Source: Clostridia bacterium
Lineage (GTDB): Bacteria; Bacillota; Clostridia; Christensenellales; CAG-917
Length of the DNA stretch: 64,000 bases
NCBI GenBank assembly: GCA_900763875.1
Contig: CAAFLX010000035.1
Location: 1 to 64,000, forward strand
Direction: 5' to 3'
Shown: piece by piece, positions 57,539 to 64,000 of the stretch
How positions within the stretch are numbered: the first letter of the stretch is position 1
Layout: every line of letters starts with the position of its first letter
Program-made: the position numbers and the translations under genes
The notes under the pieces: model-generated
The model's input: only the letters and a program-made list of their open reading frames with translations
Databases searched by the model: none
What the model was told of the DNA's origin: nothing

Positions 57539-59488
57539 ATGAAAAAAGTCAAGTTTTCAAAGAAAGAAAAAAAGAATCTCATTCGCATTAGCGTTGCACT
57601 TGCAATGTTCTTTGTCGTGCTCATCGTTGACAAAACGATAGGGCTTGCCGCTTCTGTGGGAGGCAAGCTCGGTTGGCTTTTGCCGTTTTTCCTCTATTTT
57701 GCCGTTTATATGGTCATCGGCTATGACGTCTTGTACAAAGCGGTGCGCGGCATCTTGCGAGGACAAGTGCTTGATGAAAACTTGCTGATGTGCGTTGCCT
57801 CTCTCGGCGCGTTTGCTCTTGGCATATACACAAGCGTAACGGGCAGAGCGCAAGAGGGTTTTGACGAGGGGTGCGCCGTGCTTTTGTTCTATCAAGTGGG
57901 CGAGTTTTTCCAAAGCTATGCAACGGGCAAATCTCGCAAATCGATTTCCGCGCTTATGGACATTCGCCCCGACTATGCCAACGTAAAGAGGGAAGACGGA
58001 GTTGTCGAGCAAGTTGACCCGAGCGAAGTCAAGGTTGGGGACGTCATAGTCGTTTACCCCGGTGAAAAAGTGCCGCTTGACGGCATAATCGTCAGCGGCT
58101 CGACCACGCTCGACACCAAGGCTTTGACGGGTGAATCGTTGCCAAGAGAACTTGGCGAGGGCGACGAGATAATCAGCGGATTTGTCAATTTAACCTCTCA
58201 AATCGAGATTAAAGTGACAAAAGTATTCTATGATTCGACCGTTTCTAAAATACTTGACCTTGTGGAAAACGCCTCTAGCAAGAAATCAAAGGCGGAAAAC
58301 TTTATCACGAGATTTGCCAAATACTACACTCCGAGCGTTGTGTCGGCGGCAATTTTGCTTGCCGTCATCGGCGGCGCAGTCAGCAAAGATTGGTACACTT
58401 GGGTGTATAGAGGTTTGAGTTTCCTTGTCGTTTCCTGTCCTTGCGCGCTTGTCGTTTCAGTGCCTCTTTCATTCTTTGCAGGCATCGGCGCGGCGTCAAG
58501 ATTCGGAATCCTAATCAAGGGGAGCAACTACTTGGAGCTTATGAGCAGGGCAAATATTTTTGTTTTTGACAAAACGGGCACGCTCACCAAGGGCAACTTT
58601 GCGGTCACCGACGTATCGCCTGCAGACAATAAAGAGAATATCCTTCGCCTTGCCGCCATTGCCGAAAACGACTCCAATCACCCGATAGCGCGCTCTATCG
58701 TGGCATGTTATGACGGCGAGATAGAGGGCGGTTATACGCTCACCAACGTTGCCGGCTACGGAGTTATCGCAACAAAAGACGATGACGTCATATATTGCGG
58801 CAACGAAAAACTTATGAAATCGTACGATATACCGTATGTTGCTCACAACGGCGTTGGCACTGTCGTTTATGTTGCCCACAACTGCCAATACGTCGGTTCG
58901 TTGCTCATAAGCGACGAAATCAAGGACGAATCGATTTCTGCCGTTGCGGAGCTTAACAAAATGGGATGCAAGACGGTTATGCTCACCGGTGACAACGAGG
59001 CTATCGCCTCTGATGTGGCAGGCAAAATCGGTCTTTTGGGCTACAAAGCCTCGCTTTTGCCGCAAAACAAGGTTGAAAACGTCGAGCAAATGCTCAACGA
59101 CAAGAAAAAAGACGAAGTTTTGTGCTTTGTCGGCGACGGTATTAATGACGCGCCCGTGCTTATGCGCTCGGACATCGGCATTGCTATGGGCGGTGTAGGG
59201 AGTGACGCGGCAATCGAGGCAAGCGACGTTGTGCTTATGCAAGACGACTTGACTGGCATTTCCACCGCAAAACGCATTTCCAAAAAGACGATGAGGGTGG
59301 TGTACGAAAACATTGTCTGCTCGCTTGCCGTCAAACTTCTGATAATGGCACTCAGCGCAACGGGCGTTCTAGGATCGGCGACGATGTGGATTGCAGTTGT
59401 AGGCGACGTCGGCGTTGCAATCGCGGCAATTTTGAACGCCATGCGCGTCAACAAAGGCTACAAAACCCTCGTTAAATCTAAAATGTAA
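57539..59488 (+). CDS. P1B-type heavy-metal ATPase (ZntA/CadA-like exporter)
   Basis: A 649-residue P-type ATPase. The transmembrane metal motif is SCPCALVVS (Cys300, Cys302), the phosphorylation site is DKTGTLTKG (Asp344), the HP motif is NDSNHPIA, and the ATP-hinge is MLTGDNEAIASDVA then GDGINDAPVL. CPC plus a C-terminal helix without Cys or His fits zinc, cadmium or lead export. The usual N-terminal HMA domain is replaced by the separate gene at 57239. ATG 57539 preferred over TTG 57491. Confidence 0.92.
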   Translation: MKKVKFSKKEKKNLIRISVALAMFFVVLIVDKTIGLAASVGGKLGWLLPFFLYFAVYMVIGYDVLYKAVRGILRGQVLDENLLMCVASLGAFALGIYTSVTGRAQEGFDEGCAVLLFYQVGEFFQSYATGKSRKSISALMDIRPDYANVKREDGVVEQVDPSEVKVGDVIVVYPGEKVPLDGIIVSGSTTLDTKALTGESLPRELGEGDEIISGFVNLTSQIEIKVTKVFYDSTVSKILDLVENASSKKSKAENFITRFAKYYTPSVVSAAILLAVIGGAVSKDWYTWVYRGLSFLVVSCPCALVVSVPLSFFAGIGAASRFGILIKGSNYLELMSRANIFVFDKTGTLTKGNFAVTDVSPADNKENILRLAAIAENDSNHPIARSIVACYDGEIEGGYTLTNVAGYGVIATKDDDVIYCGNEKLMKSYDIPYVAHNGVGTVVYVAHNCQYVGSLLISDEIKDESISAVAELNKMGCKTVMLTGDNEAIASDVAGKIGLLGYKASLLPQNKVENVEQMLNDKKKDEVLCFVGDGINDAPVLMRSDIGIAMGGVGSDAAIEASDVVLMQDDLTGISTAKRISKKTMRVVYENIVCSLAVKLLIMALSATGVLGSATMWIAVVGDVGVAIAAILNAMRVNKGYKTLVKSKM

Positions 59489-59533
59489 CCAATCACAATA
59501 ACCCATTGCACGATTCCGCAAATAATCAAAAAC

Positions 59534-59558
59534 AACGCATCGAACAGATGCGTTTTTC
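59534..59558 (+). terminator. Terminator of the metal ATPase gene
   Basis: AACGCATC-gaaca-GATGCGTT followed by Ts, 46 bp after the stop. Confidence 0.88.
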
Positions 59559-59564
59559 TTGATA

Positions 59565-59594
59565 TAATAAAAAAACATACCGAGTGGTATGTTT
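59565..59594 (-). terminator. Terminator of tRNA-Glu
   Basis: On the minus strand AAACATACC/GGTATGTTT (loop of 4) followed by a U-run, 9 bp beyond the tRNA 3' end. Confidence 0.8.
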
Positions 59595-59602
59595 AATTTG
59601 TT

Positions 59603-59678
59603 TGGTACCCCCATAGGGAATCGAACCCTAGTTTCCGCCGTGAGAGGGCGACGTCTTGAACCGCTTGACCATGAGGGC
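59603..59678 (-). tRNA. tRNA-Glu (anticodon CTC)
   Basis: A 76-nt cloverleaf with encoded CCA on the minus strand. Anticodon stem CGCC/GGCG around CT-CTC-A reads GAG. T arm CTAGGGTTCGATTCCCTA. A dedicated terminator follows. The remaining 218-bp gap to 59896 has no gene. Confidence 0.93.
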
Positions 59679-59896
59679 AAATCGATATTGCTTTGTGATA
59701 ATATCATAATTTCTTTATCTACGCAAGCAAAAATCTATATATTTTCTCAAAAATCTTTCTTTGGTGTGTATATTACTCTCCGTTTTTGCGTTTTTGTGGT
59801 GTTTTGCTTTGCAAAATTGAAAATTCGCTATTGATTTTTGGTTATGTATATTATAAAATACATTTGTATTAAACTTATAATTATAAGGAGAGAATT

Positions 59897-61951
59897 ATGG
59901 ATCCCAAATATGAAAGTTTGTTCACACCTTGGAAGATCGGCAACTGCGAAATCAAAAACCGCATTGTTCTCACGTCCATGGGCGGCACGTCGATTTTCGG
60001 TTGGATGGAACCTCATCATTTTGACAAGGAAGCGGCAAACTTCCTGCTTGACAGAGCAAAAAACAACGTCGGACTGATTTTGCCGGGTATTGCGCCGATT
60101 CGCAACGTTGTCGGCGGCAACTGGCTGTACAAGAGCAAAAGCTCGTTCAAAAATCTCAAACCGTTTATGGACGAGATTCACAAGACGGGCGCAAAGATGT
60201 TTGTGCAGCTCACCGCAGGTTTTGGCCGCTCGTTTGCAATCACGCCGCTTATGGAGGCGCTTGCAACTAACAAAGTGCTCGGCGCAATCGCAAAGCCGTT
60301 TATCAACGTCGATCATCTCACGATGAGCGCAAGCCCCAATCCTAACCGTTGGAGCGACAAAGTGCCTTCTCGCGCAATGACGGTTGACGAGATTCACGAG
60401 TTTATCGTGGCGTTTGGCAAGACGGCAAAAATGTGCAAGGACGCAGGCGTAGACGGTGTGGAAATTCACGCCGTACACGAGGGCTATTTGCTCGACCAGT
60501 TCACAATGAAATACACCAATCAACGCACGGACGAGTATGGCGGCTCAATCGAGAACAGATACCGTTTCCCCATTGAAATCGTCAAGGAAATCAAGAGGGT
60601 ATGCGGTGATGACTATCCCGTTTCTCTGAGATATTCCGTGGTGTCCAAAACCAAGGGATTCCGCAAAGGCGCGCTCCCCGGTGAGGACTATGTGGAAGTC
60701 GGACGCGATATGGAAGAGAGCAAAATCGCCGCAAAAATGCTCCAAGACGCAGGCTACGATATGCTCAACTCCGACAACGGCACGTACGACGCGTGGTACT
60801 GGGCGCATCCGCCGGTATATATGCCTCAAAACTGCAACCTAGACGATTGCGAGGAGCTGAAAAAAGCGGTGGATATCCCCGTTGTTTGTGCAGGTCGTAT
60901 GACTCCCGAAGCCGCCGCAGCCGCAATTGCCGAGGGCAAAATCGACGGTATGGGCGTCGCGCGCCAATTCTTGACCGACCCCGAGTGGGTGACAAAACTT
61001 ATCGAGGGCAGACAAGACGACATTATGCCGTGCATTTGTTGTCACAACGGCTGTTTTAATATGGCGCACTACAAAGGCGTACCCAACGAGCAGGATTTGT
61101 CCGACACGGCAGGTATGGCGCGTTGCGCACTCAATCCGCACACGATGCAATCCAAAAAATATAAGATTGTCCCAACGTCCAAACCCAAGAAAATCGCAGT
61201 TATCGGCGGTGGTATCGGCGGTATGGAAGTTGCAAGAGTCGCAACTCTTCGCGGTCACAAAGTCACCATTTACGAAAAAAGCAACGACCTCGGAGGCGTA
61301 TTTGTCGCAGCCGCCGCGCCATCTTTCAAGGAAAAGGACAAGGAGCTTATCGCTTGGTACAAAAAGCAAATCAAAGATTTGGGCATAGCGGTGAAGTACG
61401 GCGTCAAAGTTGACGACGTGAGCAAGCTCGATGCCGACGAAATCGTCGTTGCAACGGGCGCAGTCGCAAGACGTTTCAAAGTCTCTGGCGTTGAAAAAAC
61501 GATTGAGGCGTGCGACTTCTTGCTCGGCAACAAGCAAGTCGGCAACAACGTTGTTGTCATCGGCGGTGGTTTGACCGGCTGTGAAATTGCCTATGAATTG
61601 CATTTGCAAGGCAAGCATCCCACAATCGTTGAAATGAAACAAGACCTCATTGCCGTCAAGGGCGTATGTCTTGCCAATTCCTCTTATTTGAGAGAGTATT
61701 TTGCGCTCCACAACGTGCCCGTACACCTTGAAACCAAGCTTGTTTCGGTGGGGGACAATTCCGTTACTGTTGAGAGCAAAGACGGCAAACGCTTTGAAAT
61801 CCCTGCCGATTCGGTTATTATGTCGGTCGGTTATGTTCCCGCACCTCTTGCAGAGGACGGCAAACACATCCACGTCGTTGGCGACAGTGCAAAGGTCGGC
61901 AACTTGCGCACGGTCATTTGGGGCGCATGGGACGTTGCGATGAAAATATAA
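59897..61951 (+). CDS. NADH:flavin oxidoreductase / 2-enoate reductase family (Old Yellow Enzyme with Fe-S and FAD domains)
   Basis: A 684-residue multidomain flavoprotein. The N-terminal TIM barrel binds FMN (VDGVEIHAVHEGYLLDQF, GGSIENRYRFP). A four-cysteine cluster CICCHNGC...C (about 376-412) binds 4Fe-4S. The C-terminal half is FAD/NAD(P)-binding (IAVIGGGIGGMEVARVA, VVVIGGGLTGCEIAYEL). The family reduces enoates, enoyl-CoAs, trimethylamine-type or bile-acid substrates; substrate cannot be fixed here. AAGGAG precedes the ATG. It is monocistronic with a terminator at 61950. Confidence 0.9.
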   Translation: MDPKYESLFTPWKIGNCEIKNRIVLTSMGGTSIFGWMEPHHFDKEAANFLLDRAKNNVGLILPGIAPIRNVVGGNWLYKSKSSFKNLKPFMDEIHKTGAKMFVQLTAGFGRSFAITPLMEALATNKVLGAIAKPFINVDHLTMSASPNPNRWSDKVPSRAMTVDEIHEFIVAFGKTAKMCKDAGVDGVEIHAVHEGYLLDQFTMKYTNQRTDEYGGSIENRYRFPIEIVKEIKRVCGDDYPVSLRYSVVSKTKGFRKGALPGEDYVEVGRDMEESKIAAKMLQDAGYDMLNSDNGTYDAWYWAHPPVYMPQNCNLDDCEELKKAVDIPVVCAGRMTPEAAAAAIAEGKIDGMGVARQFLTDPEWVTKLIEGRQDDIMPCICCHNGCFNMAHYKGVPNEQDLSDTAGMARCALNPHTMQSKKYKIVPTSKPKKIAVIGGGIGGMEVARVATLRGHKVTIYEKSNDLGGVFVAAAAPSFKEKDKELIAWYKKQIKDLGIAVKYGVKVDDVSKLDADEIVVATGAVARRFKVSGVEKTIEACDFLLGNKQVGNNVVVIGGGLTGCEIAYELHLQGKHPTIVEMKQDLIAVKGVCLANSSYLREYFALHNVPVHLETKLVSVGDNSVTVESKDGKRFEIPADSVIMSVGYVPAPLAEDGKHIHVVGDSAKVGNLRTVIWGAWDVAMKI

Positions 61952-62018
61952 AAAAATCGTTGCTGTGGCAACGGCGTTGCGCTGTCGCGCAACGCCGAGA
62001 GCCACGCTAGATTTTTTT
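61950..62018 (+). terminator. Branched terminator structure after the flavoprotein gene
   Basis: An outer AAAAAATC/GATTTTTT pairing encloses GTTGC/GCAAC and GGCGTTGCG/CGCAACGCC hairpins, ending in a seven-T run. The 16 bases CGCAACGCCGAGAGCC recur at about 62227-62242. Confidence 0.6.
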
Positions 62019-62117
62019 ATTACTAACGCGCAGAGAATTTGCGCTATCAGTTCGAGCAGGGGCAAAAACTCCTGCCGCAATTTCGCCAAATTATCTGCTT
62101 GTTGAGCGTGCCTTTGG

Positions 62118-62209
62118 CACAAGTGGAATATTCCACAATCCAAGCTTAGTTTGGATATCACCGCGCACAAAGCACGATATCATCACAAAGTGATATCACC
62201 GCTGTAAGC
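62118..62209. repeat. Dispersed repeat copy 2 plus triloop hairpins
   Basis: The minus strand of 62118-62165 matches 186-232. Adjacent hairpins ATCAC-aaa-GTGAT (181-193) and CGCT-gta-AGCG (199-209) are separated by GATATC linkers, the same layout as 10148-10245. Confidence 0.6.
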
Positions 62210-62256
62210 GATATCATTGTTTTCTCCGCAACGCCGAGAGCCGCTTTGTAAAGGAT

Positions 62257-62290
62257 AAAAAAACAGTCGCTCGATTGAGCGACTGTTTTC
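62257..62290 (-). terminator. Terminator of the candidate 6S RNA
   Basis: ACAGTCGCTC-aatc-GAGCGACTGT followed by a run of Us on the minus strand. Confidence 0.9.
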
Positions 62291-62489
62291 CTCTAGATCG
62301 TCCCGCACCGCCGTGTGATGCCATTTTATAAACCCGCCGTATAGCAGGGTGGGTAAAGACTGCCGTGCAGTATCTGTCTTCCACTAGTTGATGAGGCTTG
62401 ACATCGCTGCATTTTGTCGGACGCGTCATCCCGTATAAAATTTGTGGTTCAAAATAGAGCACCATCACAAACATAGCAGGAATCTTGTC
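62258..62489 (-). ncRNA. Structured RNA, candidate 6S RNA (ssrS)
   Basis: A minus-strand transcription unit with promoter TTGCAA-17-TATATT and a strong terminator frames about 190 nt that fold into a long rod. The ends pair (AGAU/AUCU, UCCUGC/GCGGGA), then UGUGAUG/CAUCACA. A large single-stranded bulge containing UAUUUUGAACC follows, then AUUUUAUA/UAUAAAAU. A closing stem, a central bubble and about 190 nt length are the 6S layout. I assign it from structure, not from a covariance model. Open frames across it are not credible proteins. Confidence 0.5.
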
Positions 62490-62495
62490 ACCTAT

Positions 62496-62524
62496 AATAT
62501 ACCATACGTTTATGCTTATTGCAA
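62496..62524 (-). promoter_or_regulatory. Promoter of the candidate 6S RNA
   Basis: On the minus strand TTGCAA (524-519), a 17-bp spacer and TATATT (501-496), placing +1 near 62489. Confidence 0.65.
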
Positions 62525-62785
62525 TACCCAAAATGCAAATTAAAGCGTTTTGTAGATTTTGTCGTTTTTGCAATATGATTCTTGTTTTCATAGCGTCGTC
62601 TTTGCCGATGACTTGTCGTTTGTGTTCTGTCGCGATTTTTCGTTTTTTCAGAGTAGAGCGGTGGACAATACTTGTTTTTGATGATTTTGTCAAGTTAAGT
62701 ATTTTCAAAAACACCGAAAATTAGAATAGTTTTTCCATGTTTTTTGGTTTTTGCGGTTTTTCAAGACTCTTTTTTGAATTTTGTA

Positions 62786-62814
62786 TTGATAAAACACTTT
62801 GCGTATGTTAAAAT
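62786..62814 (+). promoter_or_regulatory. Promoter of the PAP2-family gene
   Basis: TTGATA (786-791), 17 bp, TAAAAT (809-814), about 30 nt before the ATG. Confidence 0.65.
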
Positions 62815-62843
62815 ATTTTCATAAAAACTTATAGGGGTAAGTT

Positions 62844-64000
62844 ATGAAATCTCTTACAATCAAATCAAAAACAATCATTTCAATTTGTTTGTTTGTCGTG
62901 GTATTTGCAACCCTCATTTTGATTGCGTCGTTTCTCGACTATCAAGTGAGCCAAATCCTCACCAAACATTCGTTGAAACCGGGCGAATACTTGTCCGACA
63001 GCTTATTCGGCGTTGTGGGCGAGGCGGTCGGCACGTCGCCAATCTACATTCTCGCAGGCGTATGCACCGCAATTCTTTGCTGGTTCTTTGCCAAAAACTT
63101 CAAAGACAAAAAGTGGGGCGTTGTCCTTGCCGTGATATTCGGCTTGCTCGGCGTCGTCGCTTGGTGGTTCTATATTAAGGATATTATGAAATATCTCTTT
63201 GAGCATGCTGCAAATCAAGCGGGCGCACTCGGCGAGGCTGTGTACGAATATCGTCACAACGGAGCGGTGGTCGCTTGTCAAGTGCTTGTTGCAATCACTC
63301 TGCAAGCCCTGACTTTGCTTGCACTTCGTCCTTTGAAGGCTGAAACTTTGCGCAAACTCCTTTGGTGGGTGGTTGCCGCAGTTGCCGCTTGCGCGCTTGC
63401 AAACCTCCTTATTATCATCGTAAAAGACCCCGTTGGACGTATGAGATTTAGAGCAATCAACTCAGATGTCGGACAACGCCTCATCGGCAGCGGACTTGTG
63501 CAAGGTTACACGCCTTGGTACGTTCGCAACGGTCAACCCGACGAGGGCATAATCAACTCTTTTGTCGGCGCATATCCCGGCGCAAGCGACGCGTTCAAGT
63601 CTTTCCCATCAGGTCATACTTGCGCGGCAGGCATGTCATATGCGCTCATAATGCTCCCCGACATTGTGGACTTCAAGCACAAAAAAGCAGGCAAGGCGCT
63701 GTGCTGGGTTACGCCGATTGCAATCACAATGCTTGTTGCAATCAGCCGTATTGTCGTTGGCGCGCACTATATGAGCGACGTCACGTTTGGCGGCACGTTT
63801 GCGTTTGTATCTTTCATCATTATGCGTGAAATCTTCATTTGCAAGGGCAGTCACTTCTTTGCATTGTTCCCGCGCCTTGCGCCCAAGAAAGCGGTTACGA
63901 TTCCTGCCGACTTCGAGGCGGAATGTGTTGGAGAAACTGCCGAAAGCGATGTTGAAGATGCTCTTGCCAACGAGAGTGTTGAGGAAGTTGCCGAGCAAGA
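62844..64000 (+). CDS. PAP2-family membrane phosphatase (runs off the window)
   Basis: At least 385 residues, open at the 3' edge. About six transmembrane helices are visible. The phosphatase motifs are present in order: KDPVGRMRFR (motif 1, K and R), PSGH (motif 2, in SFPSGHTC) and SRIVVGAHYMSDV (motif 3, R and H). This fits phosphatidate or undecaprenyl-pyrophosphate-type phosphatases with the active site outside. The visible C-terminus is acidic. AGGGGTAAG precedes the ATG. Confidence 0.82.
   Translation, partial: MKSLTIKSKTIISICLFVVVFATLILIASFLDYQVSQILTKHSLKPGEYLSDSLFGVVGEAVGTSPIYILAGVCTAILCWFFAKNFKDKKWGVVLAVIFGLLGVVAWWFYIKDIMKYLFEHAANQAGALGEAVYEYRHNGAVVACQVLVAITLQALTLLALRPLKAETLRKLLWWVVAAVAACALANLLIIIVKDPVGRMRFRAINSDVGQRLIGSGLVQGYTPWYVRNGQPDEGIINSFVGAYPGASDAFKSFPSGHTCAAGMSYALIMLPDIVDFKHKKAGKALCWVTPIAITMLVAISRIVVGAHYMSDVTFGGTFAFVSFIIMREIFICKGSHFFALFPRLAPKKAVTIPADFEAECVGETAESDVEDALANESVEEVAEQ

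Noticed and set aside
62214..62714. 166-codon minus-strand open frame
   Set aside because: It runs through a terminator hairpin, a structured RNA and a promoter; the translation has no protein-like pattern.

Overview
The window looks like the chromosome of an uncultured Bacillota (Firmicutes) bacterium of clostridial type, plausibly a gut Christensenellales-like lineage. This rests on gene order and content: hrcA-grpE-dnaK-dnaJ-prmA-rsmE-mtaB, dprA-topA-trmFO-hslV-hslU, nadD/yqeK-rsfS, tsaE-tsaB-rimI, and yggS-sepF-lspA-rluD all follow the Bacillus/Clostridium arrangement. There is also a CIRCE-type heat-shock operator, ER-type (SipW-like) signal peptidases, and SigA-type promoters with 17-bp spacers. 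The lineage call is inference; no rRNA gene is present. Most of the window is core chromosome and no complete insertion sequence, prophage or CRISPR array was seen.

Layout. 1-1100: tRNA-Ser with a direct repeat of its 3' end and dispersed hairpin repeats. 1110-7290: a four-gene cluster with two SipW-like signal peptidases bracketing a membrane-anchored McrB-like AAA+ ATPase and a long DUF2357-like protein with no visible nuclease. This is my main candidate for an undescribed system. 7532-18125: yifB, dprA, topA, trmFO, hslVU, hisS, an RseC-like protein and thioredoxin. 18254-25797: glyA, small hypotheticals, a cytoplasmic-looking subtilase, a divergent cysteine desulfurase / DUF3343 pair, a NadD-YqeK fusion and rsfS. 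26425-29758: an FMN riboswitch controlling a RibU-TsaE fusion, followed by tsaB, rimI and a hydrolase. 29896-32873: a membrane-anchored MurF-like ligase and ddl. 34229-42369: a PdaB-like deacetylase, a double-OB SSB, GH36 alpha-galactosidase, yggS, sepF, lspA, an RluD-family synthase and an ABC exporter. 42560: tRNA-Thr with a decayed tRNA 3' half downstream. 43039-51489: the CIRCE-controlled chaperone operon and its RNA/protein-modification tail. 51686-56272: a 1528-residue surface protein with two phosphoesterase domains. 56529-59488: a zinc-type ArsR regulator, a separate HMA metallochaperone and a P-type metal ATPase. 59603: tRNA-Glu. 59897-61951: an Old Yellow Enzyme-type Fe-S flavoprotein. 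62258-62489: a structured RNA resembling 6S RNA. 62844-64000: a PAP2-family membrane protein running off the end.

How the parts connect. Riboflavin uptake and t6A synthesis are physically joined in one polypeptide under FMN control. Peptidoglycan precursor ligases (MurF-like, Ddl) sit together. Lipoprotein and secreted-protein processing is represented by LspA and two SipW-like peptidases. The metal-efflux module has two ArsR-type operators, one for the regulator and one for the HMA/ATPase pair. At least two genes (24173 and 33873) have promoters whose expected start point is the A of the ATG, so leaderless mRNAs are predicted. Several other starts lack a clear Shine-Dalgarno sequence. Intergenic regions repeatedly carry small triloop hairpins spaced about 17-22 nt apart and separated by TGATAT-like linkers.
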